In this document: positions 18,201 through 26,410 of the stretch, one piece after another
Numbering within the stretch: the first letter of the stretch is position 1
Layout: each line of letters starts with the position of its first letter
Assembly: GCA_002127295.1 (NCBI GenBank)
Contig: NFUV01000001.1
Coordinates: 682,001-746,000 of the forward strand
Direction: 5' to 3'
DNA: 64,000 nucleotides
Origin: Chitinophagaceae bacterium IBVUCB2
GTDB lineage: Bacteria > Bacteroidota > Bacteroidia > Chitinophagales > Chitinophagaceae
The notes under the pieces: model-generated
Seen by the model: the letters and a program-made list of their open reading frames with translations, nothing else
Database searches by the model: none
Told to the model about the DNA's origin: nothing
Made by a program: the position numbers and the translations under genes

Positions 18201-19172
18201 TCAATAGTTCACTTTTACAATAAACTTATCCTGTTCGGTAATTTCCAATGCTGCAGCTCCTGCATTGCTGATACGGATGTTTAATCCATCATTTTGCCGG
18301 ATACCACTCATCTCCCCCAATACTTTTGCATACACGGCTTTGTTATTAGTAGGATTTATGATTTTTACAATAGTGCCGGGTTGCACTGCATCAATCAATA
18401 AATAATATTTTGCATCCTGCCATCCGCTGGTTGTTTTAAAAATACCAGATGTAACAGTAGCGTCTTTCGACACCGGTGATTTTTTTATTTGTTGTTCAAA
18501 ATGAGATTGAAAATATCCCTTCCCTGGTACTTCCGGTTTTCTTGTTTCTTTAATAACCGGGGGAGGGTCTTTTTTCTCTTGCTTTTTTTCTGCCTTTTCT
18601 TCTGCCTCTGCTTCTTTTTCTTCCTGCTTTTTCTCATCCTTAGTAAGAACAGGATCGGTTGTAACGGGTTTTTCTTCTGTTTTTGCTACTGGTTTTGTAG
18701 TAACAGGTTGATTTGTGATGGCTATTGACTTAATGCCTTCATTACTCAGGAAACCAATAATGATTTTCTTATCCTTTTTTACGGCGTTACCTGTAAGACT
18801 ATTCCAGGAGCGAAGTTTCTCCACGGATACATTGTTATGCTTTTTGCTCACTGCTACCAGGTCTTCGCCATCATTTACTTTGTAAAAAACAGATGTTCCA
18901 TTCATCCTGTCCTGTGTAAAATTGGAATCGATAAGTGGTATGCGGAGTTTTTGATCAATCTGAAGCCCTTTGCTGATATCAAGTTTATTATAACTAGCCA
19001 GGAACTTGGGATTTAAATGATAAAGACGTCCTATAGAATAAAAACTTTGCTTGGCTGATACTTTGTGTTCCAGGTATATACCCTTGTCGCCACTTTTAGC
19101 AATCAACTCATTATCCTGTGCTGTTGCAGCAAAAGCGGTAAATAAAAACAAGGAAAAAATAAGCTGCTTCAT
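18201..19172 (-). CDS. Exported LysM protein with RlpA-like C-terminal domain
   Basis: 323 residues with a signal peptide (to about 18, ATAQ). One clear LysM motif (about 35-78, HKVSAKQSFYSIGRLYHLNPKF) and a second, weaker one (about 92-145, VNDGEDLVAVSKKHNNVSVEKL) bind peptidoglycan. A Lys/Glu-rich linker (about 165-215) leads to a C-terminal double-psi-barrel-like region (about 230-323: GTIVKIINPTNNKAVYAKVLGE, then LNIRISNAGAAAL), as in RlpA-like septal proteins. I infer a periplasmic cell-wall-binding role. It converges on fmt. The catalytic residues of RlpA are not clearly kept, so a binding role is as likely as hydrolysis. Confidence 0.8.
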   Translation of the reverse strand: MKQLIFSLFLFTAFAATAQDNELIAKSGDKGIYLEHKVSAKQSFYSIGRLYHLNPKFLASYNKLDISKGLQIDQKLRIPLIDSNFTQDRMNGTSVFYKVNDGEDLVAVSKKHNNVSVEKLRSWNSLTGNAVKKDKKIIIGFLSNEGIKSIAITNQPVTTKPVAKTEEKPVTTDPVLTKDEKKQEEKEAEAEEKAEKKQEKKDPPPVIKETRKPEVPGKGYFQSHFEQQIKKSPVSKDATVTSGIFKTTSGWQDAKYYLLIDAVQPGTIVKIINPTNNKAVYAKVLGEMSGIRQNDGLNIRISNAGAAALEITEQDKFIVKVNY

Positions 19173-19191
19173 ACCGATAAGATTAGGTATG

Positions 19192-19199
19192 CAAAGATG
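19192..19199 (-). promoter_or_regulatory. Possible -7 box of the LysM gene
   Basis: On the minus strand CATCTTTG matches the Bacteroidota -7 consensus TAnnTTTG at all but the first base, 20 bases upstream of the start at 19172. No good -33 element is seen. Confidence 0.3.
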
Positions 19200-19225
19200 T
19201 GGTTTTTTTTGCTTTCCCGGAGGCT

Positions 19226-20578
19226 CTAACTATCTTTTAATATTCTCAATTCTTTAGGATAATAATTGTTAACCCGGTTCTCCAATACATTGGCCCAGCC
19301 CAATGAATGCTGTTGAAAAATAAAGAGTTGCCACCCCTTTTTTTTAGTTTCCACTATTAGATCTTTTCGCTGCAAATATTTAATTGCCTGTTCGTAATCC
19401 AACTCAAATCGTTCAATTTCGTCAATTACCAAATTACTCATCGCCAAAGCATGGTCAGGCACCAACTTATCCCGCATTAATTCGCCAACTAACACTCCTG
19501 AATAAATTACACGAAGTTGCTCCAGCAGAAAGCTAAAATCTTTAAGCCATTCTGTTGGCCATGCGTATACCGTATTCTCATATTTAATAAATTCTTTCCC
19601 GGCTGTTTTCACCCATTTTTCTATTAATTCCATTTCCCTTTTGGTGGGCTGCTCCGGTTTTCTTTTGTAACGAATATCAGCTTCCGCTTCTCCCTCTTTT
19701 TTTTGAAAACAAGACAGGAAAAATCCTTCGCCTTTTACCTGGTCAGGCCAGAATCTGTATCCGTATGCTCCCCTACTACTTTGAACAGTTGTAATTCTCC
19801 ATTCAGGGTCTACTGGCAGTTCATAACTCACAACCGAAAACTGATCCATCATCCAATCCATTATTTCCTCATCTTCTTCTTTTGAATAAGAACATGTAGA
19901 ATAAATCAATACTCCATTTTCTTTTAAGGCAGGCCATACATCAGCCAGTATTCGCTGCTGCCTTTGCGAACAAAGACCCACATTATTTTCACTCCACTCT
20001 TCTATTGCATCCGGGTCACGGCGAAAAAGACCGCTGCCACTGCAAGGCGCATCAATTACAATTACATCAAAATAGTTTTCCAGTTTTGAAAAATGGCTGG
20101 GGTCATTATTGGTCACTACAGCATTCTCACATCCCCATTTAATGATATTATCTTTTAAAATATTTGCTCTTGAACGGATCACTTCATTGCTCACCAATAA
20201 ACTATCCTTTGAAATGACAGATTGAATATGTGTAGATTTTCCTCCCGGGGCTGCACATAAGTCCAATACTTTTATGGACTTCGTTAAATCTACCGTTTGT
20301 TTCAATGCCTGCTCTAAAAACATGGAAGATGCTTCCTGTACATAATAAGTACCAGCATGAAAAAGTGGGTCGAAGGTGAAGGAAGGGCGGGTTTCAAGAT
20401 AGTAGCCGTAATCAGTCCAATCAATTCTTGATTTTTGATTTTCGATTTTTGATTGCTTGGCAGGATTTATTCTAACGGAAGTTATCTGCTCGCCAGAAGT
20501 ATGTACGTTTTCAAAAGCTTCTTTGTTGAAGCCTTTGGTATTTGATAGAGAATCTAATAATGATAAAGGAATTTTCAA
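19226..20578 (-). CDS. rsmF: 16S rRNA m5C methyltransferase, RsmF/NOL1-NOP2-Sun family
   Basis: 450 residues. The SAM-dependent methyltransferase core has motif I VLDLCAAPGGKSTH, motif IV DAPCSGSG and motif VI YSTCSYSKEE; the two Cys are the catalytic pair that define RNA m5C methyltransferases. An N-terminal RNA-binding part (about 1-90) and C-terminal PUA-like part (about 300-450) match RsmF/YebU. An AT-rich repeat encodes KIENQKS at about residues 44-50 (20423-20455), which looks inserted between RINP and the following WTDYG. The exact target cytosine cannot be read from sequence. Confidence 0.9.
   Translation of the reverse strand: MKIPLSLLDSLSNTKGFNKEAFENVHTSGEQITSVRINPAKQSKIENQKSRIDWTDYGYYLETRPSFTFDPLFHAGTYYVQEASSMFLEQALKQTVDLTKSIKVLDLCAAPGGKSTHIQSVISKDSLLVSNEVIRSRANILKDNIIKWGCENAVVTNNDPSHFSKLENYFDVIVIDAPCSGSGLFRRDPDAIEEWSENNVGLCSQRQQRILADVWPALKENGVLIYSTCSYSKEEDEEIMDWMMDQFSVVSYELPVDPEWRITTVQSSRGAYGYRFWPDQVKGEGFFLSCFQKKEGEAEADIRYKRKPEQPTKREMELIEKWVKTAGKEFIKYENTVYAWPTEWLKDFSFLLEQLRVIYSGVLVGELMRDKLVPDHALAMSNLVIDEIERFELDYEQAIKYLQRKDLIVETKKKGWQLFIFQQHSLGWANVLENRVNNYYPKELRILKDS
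20422..20454 (-). repeat. AATC-A4 type short repeat inside the methyltransferase gene
   Basis: On the minus strand, four AATCnAA-like units (AATCAAAA, ATCGAAA, ATCAAAA, ATCAAGAAT) run in frame and encode SKIENQKSRI. A related run lies in the pntAA gene (23642-23669), encoding EIKNQKSKII. The pattern suggests a dispersed repeat that has colonised coding sequence. Confidence 0.5.
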
Positions 20579-20584
20579 TATTTA

Positions 20585-20992
20585 CTAATACGATTTTGAT
20601 ATGCCCATTGTATCAGTTAGCTCGTTACTTGATCCATCTACTTTAGAAGTAAACACATAAAAGTCAGGTGTAACTTTATTAATAACTGTCCTTACTACTG
20701 CTGTTTTAGCACTTTCATACATTGTTGAATCTCTTCCTTTTTCTTTAAATCTTCTCCATGTTAATACATATTCGCATGGTGAAGTCCAGTTAATATTAAA
20801 TTCTAAAATAGTTCCGCTCGCCTCATCTGTTTCAATTTGTATAGAATCGTTTCTCTCAATAAGGTAACCTCTGTTAATTATGTTACCCTGGAAACCAAAT
20901 TTACCTTTTCTAACCTTTTCACAACCCGAACTAGTAGAGTCGCTTTTGCAACAAATGAAAAACAAAGGTATTACTATGAAGAAAAATTTCAT
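20585..20992 (-). CDS. Small lipoprotein, function unknown
   Basis: 135 residues. MKFFFIVIPLFFICC is a lipoprotein signal sequence (lipobox FICC), and the mature part begins with Cys-Lys-Ser-Asp. The rest is a small beta-rich domain (GTILEFNINWTSPCEYVLTWRRF) with one further Cys pair. I recognise no family, although the phrase 'CEYVLTWRR' is common in short Bacteroidota lipoproteins. It starts one base after the stop of pntB and ends 6 bases before the methyltransferase start, so it is read through from the transhydrogenase operon. Confidence 0.75.
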   Translation of the reverse strand: MKFFFIVIPLFFICCKSDSTSSGCEKVRKGKFGFQGNIINRGYLIERNDSIQIETDEASGTILEFNINWTSPCEYVLTWRRFKEKGRDSTMYESAKTAVVRTVINKVTPDFYVFTSKVDGSSNELTDTMGISKSY

Positions 20993-20993
20993 A

Positions 20994-22403
20994 CTACAAA
21001 TTCTTTATCTCAGCAATCAGATCCTGCAACACTTTCTTCGCATCACCAAACAACATCGACGTTTTTGGCTGGAAGAATAAATCATTTTCAATACCTGCAT
21101 AGCCAGGCTTCATGCTTCGTTTGTTTACTACAACATTTTTGGCTAATTCAACATCGAGTATTGGCATACCATATATGGGAGAAGATGGGTCTGTTTTTGC
21201 TGCGGGATTCACTACATCATTAGCACCTAATATTAATACAACATCTGTATTTGGAAATTCATCATTAGCTTGCTCCATTTCCAATAATTTTTCATAGGAA
21301 ACATCAGCTTCAGCCAGCAATACGTTCATGTGGCCAGGCATCCGTCCTGCTACCGGGTGAATAGCATATTTTACATCAACACCTTTTGCCTCTAATAATT
21401 TTTCAAGCTCATGACAAGCATGTTGAGCCTGCGCCACTGCTAATCCATAGCCCGGAACTATATATACCCTGCTGGCATAACTCATTACCACAGCCGTATC
21501 ACTCAATGAAATTTCTTTGTAGCTGCCTTGTTCTTTATCACCAGCCGGACCAGCTTTGCTGCCACCACCAAATGAGCCGATCAATACATTGGTAAGAGAA
21601 CGGTTCATAGCTTTACACATCAGCATTGTCAACAATGTACCTGCTGCACCAACAAGAATACCACCGGTAAGCATTACTTTATTATCATACAAGAAACCAC
21701 CACAGGCTGCGGCAACACCTGTAAATGAATTGAGCAATGAAATTACAACCGGCATATCTGCACCGCCGATCGGGAAAACGAAAAACACTCCATATAATAA
21801 TGACAAAGCAAGAATGGCATAGAAAATAATATTTGCATTATCAGATGGCCAACCGACCAAATAGACAGCCAATCCAACAATTACTAATAATAAGATGATA
21901 TTGAAAATATGCTGACCAGTAAATGAAAAATCTTTGACCTTACCATTCAATTTACCCCAGGCAATCATACTACCTGCAAAAGATACAGAACCGATAATTA
22001 ATCCCAATAAAATAATAAGAACAGTTCCAACTGGTAATTCTGATGCAGGGTAAGCATGAACCAAATGATTAAACTCCACAATAGAGATCAACATTGCACA
22101 GGCACCACCCATTCCATTGAACATACTCACCATTTCCGGCATGGCGGTCATCTTTACTTTTTTGGCTGATAAAAAACCAATGACAGTTCCTATTGCAATA
22201 CCTCCAAATATCCATCCGTAGTTGCCTAATTTTTGTCCATGCTCTTCGTACAAAAAGATAGTTCCAAGTATGGCGATAATCATTCCCGCAGCCGCAATCA
22301 GGTTTCCTTTTCTTGCAGTAGCAGGATTGGATAGCATTTTTAATCCCAGTATAAATGTTACTGAGCCGATGAGATAGCAGAGGGTAAGTATATTCAGTTC
22401 CAT
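20994..22403 (-). CDS. pntB: NAD(P) transhydrogenase subunit beta
   Basis: 469 residues. The proton-translocating enzyme couples hydride transfer from NADH to NADP+ to proton entry. The N-terminal two-thirds are membrane-spanning (at least eight hydrophobic segments, starting YLIGSVTFILGLKML). The C-terminal ~170 residues form the NADP-binding domain III (VYIVPGYGLAVAQAQH; AIHPVAGRMPGHMNVLLAEA; LVILGANDVVNPAA; MPILDVELAKNVVV; PGYAGIENDLFF). Length agrees with E. coli PntB (about 460). It is the last transhydrogenase gene of the operon pntAA-pntAB-pntB and is separated from pntAB by a 73-base AT-rich inverted repeat. Confidence 0.97.
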   Translation of the reverse strand: MELNILTLCYLIGSVTFILGLKMLSNPATARKGNLIAAAGMIIAILGTIFLYEEHGQKLGNYGWIFGGIAIGTVIGFLSAKKVKMTAMPEMVSMFNGMGGACAMLISIVEFNHLVHAYPASELPVGTVLIILLGLIIGSVSFAGSMIAWGKLNGKVKDFSFTGQHIFNIILLLVIVGLAVYLVGWPSDNANIIFYAILALSLLYGVFFVFPIGGADMPVVISLLNSFTGVAAACGGFLYDNKVMLTGGILVGAAGTLLTMLMCKAMNRSLTNVLIGSFGGGSKAGPAGDKEQGSYKEISLSDTAVVMSYASRVYIVPGYGLAVAQAQHACHELEKLLEAKGVDVKYAIHPVAGRMPGHMNVLLAEADVSYEKLLEMEQANDEFPNTDVVLILGANDVVNPAAKTDPSSPIYGMPILDVELAKNVVVNKRSMKPGYAGIENDLFFQPKTSMLFGDAKKVLQDLIAEIKNL

Positions 22404-22407
22404 TCTA

Positions 22408-22476
22408 AAAATTAAAAAGTAAAAAGTAAAAATTCAAAAACCGACCGTTTTGATTTTTTACTTTTGAATTTTGACT
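22408..22476. repeat. AT-rich imperfect inverted repeat between pntAB and pntB
   Basis: The left side (22408-22440) holds repeated AAAGTAAAAA and AAAATTCAAAA units; the right side (22447-22476) holds their complements TTTTGATTTTTTAC and TTTTGAATTTTGAC. The centre is ACCGACCG. The whole 73-base intergenic region forms one long stem on the mRNA. Similar A-rich repeats are widespread in Bacteroidota intergenic DNA as far as I know. Confidence 0.6.
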
Positions 22477-22788
22477 TTATTTCTTCTTCTTTTTAAACAT
22501 CTCCAGCATTCTGTCGGTTACCACAAATCCGCCTACCACATTCAATGTACCTACTATTACCGCAATGAAACCTAAAACCAATGCGAGATAGTTATCGCTT
22601 TCGGCTTTACCCATTACAATGATTGCTCCAATGATAACCACACCGTGAATGGCATTAGCACCACTCATCAGTGGCGTATGCAATACACTTGGCACACGGC
22701 CAATTACTTCTATTCCTACAAAGATCATCAGGATAACGATGTAGATGATCTGTTGATTTACTGTTATCCAACTTAAAATATTATCCAT
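22477..22788 (-). CDS. pntAB: NAD(P) transhydrogenase subunit alpha, membrane part
   Basis: 103 residues with three hydrophobic segments and a basic C-terminus (RMLEMFKKKKK). It corresponds to the C-terminal membrane part of E. coli PntA (GVEVIGRVPSVLHTPLMSGANAIHGVVIIGA is characteristic, here from about residue 24). In many Bacteroidota the alpha subunit is split into two proteins, and the soluble half is encoded 5 bases upstream. Confidence 0.95.
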   Translation of the reverse strand: MDNILSWITVNQQIIYIVILMIFVGIEVIGRVPSVLHTPLMSGANAIHGVVIIGAIIVMGKAESDNYLALVLGFIAVIVGTLNVVGGFVVTDRMLEMFKKKKK

Positions 22789-22793
22789 TCAAC

Positions 22794-23903
22794 TTATTTT
22801 AAACGTTCATGAACAATTTCACCACCATGTGTAACACAACTTCCTTTTACTAAATCATCTTCCCAATTCAGATTTATTTCGCCTTCCTTCGTAATAATCA
22901 GTTGCAAAAAATTCAACACATTCTTCCCGTACAATTTACTTGCATCAGAAGGCATGGTTGATTGTAAGGATGAATTACCGATAATACTTACCCCATTGTA
23001 ACTGATAGTCTCATTATTTTTTGTAACCGGGGTATTGCCACCTGTAGCAGCAGCCAAGTCGATGATTACAGAACCATTGCGCATGGCCTGTATCATTTCT
23101 TCGGTAATTAATATCGGTGCTTTTTTACCGGGTATTTGTGCCGTGGTAATAACAATATCGGCTTTGGCAATACTTTCAGCTATTCTTGCTTTTTGCCGTT
23201 GTATAAAATCTTCGCTTTGCTCTACGGCATAACCACCAGCTTTACTGGCATCAGCAGCGCCTTCTACTTCCACGAATTTTGCACCAAGGCTCATTACTTC
23301 TTCTTTCACTGCGGGTCTTGTATCGAACACTTCAACAACTGAACCTAATCTTTTAGCAGTAGCGATGGCTTGTAATCCAGCAACACCAGCTCCCAATATC
23401 AAAACTTTTGCAGGGGCAATACTACCTGCAGCTGTCATAAACATGGGAAAATATCTTCCATAAGAATTAGCAGCTGTTAATACTGCTTTGTACCCGGCAA
23501 TATTTGCCTGCGAACTCAATACATCCATTGCTTGCGCCCTGGTGGTACGGGGCAACATATCTAAGGAGAAAGTTGTAACTCCTGCAGAAGCCCACTCTTT
23601 CATGGTGTCGGTGTTGAACAAAGGTTGGAAAACACCGATTATGATCTTTGATTTTTGATTCTTGATTTCTTCTACTGGCGGTTGATGGATACTCAGCAAT
23701 AAATCGGATGAACTGAAAATTTCAGATCTATTCTTTATTTGCGCACCGGCTTTTTCATAATCTGCATTACTACAAAAAGCTTTTTCGCCGGCTCCGTTTT
23801 CTACGAGAACGGTAATACCTTTTTTTGTCAGGGTGGCTACCGCTTCCGCCAGAAGCGATACTCTTGTCTCATGGGTGGGTTCTTTAAGCAGTCCTATGGT
23901 CAT
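22794..23903 (-). CDS. pntAA: NAD(P) transhydrogenase subunit alpha, NAD-binding part
   Basis: 369 residues from the ATG at 23903; an in-frame TTG nine bases upstream would add only three residues. The protein has the alanine dehydrogenase/PNT fold. The N-terminal domain opens IGLLKEPTHETRVSLL and includes the AEAVATL and ENGAGE motifs. The Rossmann core is KVLILGAGVAGLQAIATAKRLG, then VEVFDTRP and ADIVITTAQIPGKKAPILITEEM. It binds NADH on the cytoplasmic side. The segment EIKNQKSKII (23642-23669) is encoded by an AT-rich repeat similar to one in the m5C methyltransferase gene. Upstream neighbour is a methyltransferase read from the same strand. Confidence 0.95.
   Translation of the reverse strand: MTIGLLKEPTHETRVSLLAEAVATLTKKGITVLVENGAGEKAFCSNADYEKAGAQIKNRSEIFSSSDLLLSIHQPPVEEIKNQKSKIIIGVFQPLFNTDTMKEWASAGVTTFSLDMLPRTTRAQAMDVLSSQANIAGYKAVLTAANSYGRYFPMFMTAAGSIAPAKVLILGAGVAGLQAIATAKRLGSVVEVFDTRPAVKEEVMSLGAKFVEVEGAADASKAGGYAVEQSEDFIQRQKARIAESIAKADIVITTAQIPGKKAPILITEEMIQAMRNGSVIIDLAAATGGNTPVTKNNETISYNGVSIIGNSSLQSTMPSDASKLYGKNVLNFLQLIITKEGEINLNWEDDLVKGSCVTHGGEIVHERLK
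23642..23669 (-). repeat. AATC-A4 type short repeat inside pntAA
   Basis: On the minus strand, GAAATCAAGAATCAAA then AATCAAAGATC encode EIKNQKSKII. The same peptide theme (KIENQKSRI) is encoded at 20422-20454 in another gene. Here family members have a similar length, so the repeat replaced rather than lengthened this loop. Confidence 0.45.
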
Positions 23904-23948
23904 AGAAAGCAATTCTTTTTTTGGATTCCGGTTTGAAGATAGTGATTT

Positions 23949-24746
23949 TTAAAAACGGATGGTAAAATGTTGTTTTTCCCGAAATTCCTGTCGGAAAATC
24001 ACTATCCCTATAAAAAATAAGTCGATGGTACAACGAACTGATGGATGGTTTTTTATTGTTTCCCAGGCCAATTCCATTTCACTGCTCCAATGTATATCGT
24101 CAAAAATTAATATAGATTCATTGTTTGTCTTAGGAAGTAATTCCAGAAAATATTTTTCCGTGGGCTCCCTGCGATGGTTACCGTCGATAAAGGCAAAGTC
24201 CACGGCTGACAGATCGTTGACCACAGCAGATAATGTGTGGTCGAAATTACCTTGAATGAGCGAATAGTTTTGAAGGTCTAAGATTTGGAAGTTTTTCTTT
24301 GCCCTATTAGCAACTTCAGCTGCCCCTTCCATGGTTACCAGTTTTGCACCCGGTTTTGCTAACGATAAATAAGAACTGGTGATGCCTAAAGATGTTCCCA
24401 GTTCCATTATTGTTTGAGGCTGGTATTCTTTAACCATTCTAAAAAGTAGCTGTGCGAATTTTTTTGGCTTAGCAGCATTTTTTGCAATGCTGGCTACAGT
24501 CCTGCTATTTGTTTTAGCAACCGCAGAACCGGCTCCAAAATCTTCAATCGTTAAAACAATATTATCTGCCAGTAATTGTTTACGCAGCTTCTCTACCTTT
24601 TCATATTCGGGATAAGGAGTTTTATCATTCAATATTTTTGTAATGAAATTAAAAACAAAAGGAGAATGTACACCGTGCCCCTTGCCATTTGAAGACGTAA
24701 AAAAGTAACTTAGATATTTAAATGCTAACTGTGTTTTTGAATACAT
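23949..24746 (-). CDS. Class I SAM-dependent methyltransferase
   Basis: 265 residues. A Rossmann methyltransferase core is visible with motif I IMELGTSLGITSSYLSL, motif II acidic end LVTMEG, and a metal-type motif VDFAFIDGNHRREPT followed by LIFDDIHWS. The 'FIDGNH' and 'DDIHWS' pair resembles catechol-O-methyltransferase-like enzymes (Methyltransf_24), which often use a divalent metal. The N-terminus (GKGHGVHSPFVFNFITKIL) is typical of a Bacteroidota-only family. Substrate unknown. It lies between folA and the pnt operon with short spacers on the same strand. Confidence 0.85.
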   Translation of the reverse strand: MYSKTQLAFKYLSYFFTSSNGKGHGVHSPFVFNFITKILNDKTPYPEYEKVEKLRKQLLADNIVLTIEDFGAGSAVAKTNSRTVASIAKNAAKPKKFAQLLFRMVKEYQPQTIMELGTSLGITSSYLSLAKPGAKLVTMEGAAEVANRAKKNFQILDLQNYSLIQGNFDHTLSAVVNDLSAVDFAFIDGNHRREPTEKYFLELLPKTNNESILIFDDIHWSSEMELAWETIKNHPSVRCTIDLFFIGIVIFRQEFREKQHFTIRF

Positions 24747-24798
24747 AACTGAAATCTAGAAAATCCATTTGCTCATCGGCATACTTGATATCCGCACA

Positions 24799-25296
24799 TC
24801 AAATTCTCTCCCATACCTGGAAAGAATAATTATATGCATTCTTTTCATCCGCCTCATGATTTTTTTGACTTACGAGATACCAATCTTTAGGATCTAATGA
24901 AGGGAAAAAAGTGTCACCCTCCGGTTCTGCTTCTACTCTTGTCAGGTAAATGCGTTTAGCCTTATCAAATAATGTTTTATAAATCTCACCGCCACCAATC
25001 ACCATTATTTCTTTGGCATCTGTTTCTTTAGCTACAAATAAAGCATCATCTATACTTCTTACACCCACCGTGCCTTCTACCTGCCATCCGGACTGGCGGG
25101 AAATAACAATGTTCTTTCTGCCCGGCAATACTTTTCCCAGCGACTCAAAAGTTTTTCTGCCCATTACTACCGGCATACCCCATGTTACATTTTTAAAATG
25201 CTTCATATCATTTGGCAAATGCCAGGGCATTTTACCATCTTTTCCAATGGCGTTGTTGGTTGCGGCTGCTACTACGAGTGAGATTGAAACCCCCAT
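24799..25296 (-). CDS. folA: Dihydrofolate reductase
   Basis: 165 residues. The enzyme reduces dihydrofolate with NADPH. Seen are the folate-site motif AIGKDGKMPWHLPNDMKHFK, in which Asp replaces the usual catalytic Asp/Glu pattern (LPNDMKHF), then VVMGRKTFESLG, LPGRKNIVISR and the nucleotide site MVIGGGEIYKTLF. Length is typical. It follows thyA on the same strand, so tetrahydrofolate oxidised by thymidylate synthase can be regenerated by the neighbouring product. Confidence 0.97.
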   Translation of the reverse strand: MGVSISLVVAAATNNAIGKDGKMPWHLPNDMKHFKNVTWGMPVVMGRKTFESLGKVLPGRKNIVISRQSGWQVEGTVGVRSIDDALFVAKETDAKEIMVIGGGEIYKTLFDKAKRIYLTRVEAEPEGDTFFPSLDPKDWYLVSQKNHEADEKNAYNYSFQVWERI

Positions 25297-25324
25297 AATT
25301 AATTTTAAAGTTTAAGTTTCCTTT

Positions 25325-25336
25325 GCCCCTAAAGGG
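25325..25336. repeat. CCCCTAAAGGGG hairpin between thyA and folA
   Basis: CCCC TAAA GGGG forms a short GC-clamped inverted repeat in the 73-base spacer between thyA and folA. No T-run follows on the minus strand, so it is not a simple terminator. CCTTTAGGGG-type repeats are frequent in Bacteroidota spacers to my knowledge. Confidence 0.4.
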
Positions 25337-25369
25337 GAGTATGAAAGATTCATTTGTGCTAAGCCCATA

Positions 25370-26164
25370 TTATACCGCCACCGGCGCCTTTATTCCCGGA
25401 TGGCTTTGATAATTCTCCAACGTAAAATCTTCAAATTGAAAATCGAAAATATTTTTTACCGCCGGATTCAATTTCATGGTCGGTAATGGAAATGGCTCCC
25501 GGCTTAATTGCAAATTCACCTGTTCTATGTGGTTACTGTAAATATGAACGTCGCCAAATGTATGTACAAACTCTCCGGGCTCCAGATCGCAAACCTGTGC
25601 TATCATCATCGTTAGTAAAGCATAAGAAGCGATGTTGAAAGGAACGCCTAAGAAGACATCGGCACTGCGTTGGTATAACTGACAACTTAATTTTCCATCT
25701 GCCACATAAAACTGGAACATATTATGACAAGGCATTAATGCCATTTCCGGCAAATCGGCCACATTCCATGCACTAATGATTAAACGACGGCTATCCGGGT
25801 TCTTTTTTATTTGTGCGATCAAATCAGTTACCTGGTCTATTACTTTTCCATCTTTGCCTTCCCAGCTGCGCCATTGCTTGCCATACACCGGGCCGAGTTC
25901 GCCATTTTCATCCGCCCATTCGTCCCATATTTTTACGCCATGCTCTTTTAAATAAGCAATATTGGTTTCACCTTTTAAAAACCAAAGCAATTCATAAATA
26001 ATACTTTTCAGGTGAACTTTCTTTGTGGTAACTAAAGGAAACCCCTTTTGTAAATCAAACCGCATCTGGTAACCAAAAACACTTTGTGTACCAGTACCGG
26101 TACGATCCGTTTTGTGAGTGCCATTTTCCAATATATGCTGAAGAAGATCGAGATATTGTTGCAT
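25370..26164 (-). CDS. thyA: Thymidylate synthase
   Basis: 264 residues, the length of E. coli ThyA. It methylates dUMP to dTMP with 5,10-methylene-tetrahydrofolate. Seen are [12 protein letters not shown], the catalytic Cys146 in [38 protein letters not shown] and the folate-binding DVHIYSNH. The stop region ([10 protein letters not shown]) matches the conserved C-terminus. It is transcribed with folA downstream. The presence of ThyA means this organism does not rely on ThyX for dTMP. Confidence 0.98.
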   Translation of the reverse strand: MQQYLDLLQHILENGTHKTDRTGTGTQSVFGYQMRFDLQKGFPLVTTKKVHLKSIIYELLWFLKGETNIAYLKEHGVKIWDEWADENGELGPVYGKQWRSWEGKDGKVIDQVTDLIAQIKKNPDSRRLIISAWNVADLPEMALMPCHNMFQFYVADGKLSCQLYQRSADVFLGVPFNIASYALLTMMIAQVCDLEPGEFVHTFGDVHIYSNHIEQVNLQLSREPFPLPTMKLNPAVKNIFDFQFEDFTLENYQSHPGIKAPVAV

Positions 26165-26165
26165 G

Positions 26166-26212
26166 GCTGCAAGTTAGATAAAAGCTGCAAGCCCTGAGCT
26201 ACCCCCTGCAAG
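26166..26212. repeat. Three CTGCAAG repeats upstream of thyA
   Basis: GCTGCAAG occurs at 26166-26173 and 26184-26191, and CTGCAAG again at 26206-26212, in the divergent region between thyA and the cupin lipoprotein. They may be a remnant of a dispersed AGCTTGCAG-type repeat or a regulator site. Evidence is limited to recurrence. Confidence 0.35.
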
Positions 26213-26349
26213 CTGTGGGGAAACTGTGGATTGAAGATGGCAAAGCATATCCCGGCCAGGCACCACAGATATTCTCAACTTCAGTAACTTTATTCAGCTA
26301 CCATTCGGGAAAAGAAAATTCTTCAACCGCCCTGACTAATGAAGGGCCG

Positions 26350-26357
26350 TAAATTTG
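26350..26357 (+). promoter_or_regulatory. -7 promoter box of the cupin gene
   Basis: TAAATTTG matches the Bacteroidota -7 consensus TAnnTTTG exactly. It lies 54 bases upstream of the start at 26411. The -33 region has no clear TTTG. Confidence 0.4.
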
Positions 26358-26410
26358 AGCCCTATTATTTAGTGACGACCCAATTTATTAACCTTCACTA
26401 AAATGCTATT

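Noticed and set aside
18540-18720. Possible CRISPR-like or tandem repeat in the LysM gene
   Set aside because: It is a Lys/Glu-rich linker (EKAEKKQEKK-type codons) with irregular units, not spaced direct repeats.
20837-21223. 128-residue open frame on the plus strand over the lipoprotein and pntB ends
   Set aside because: It is antisense to two recognised genes, has no family features and no promoter.
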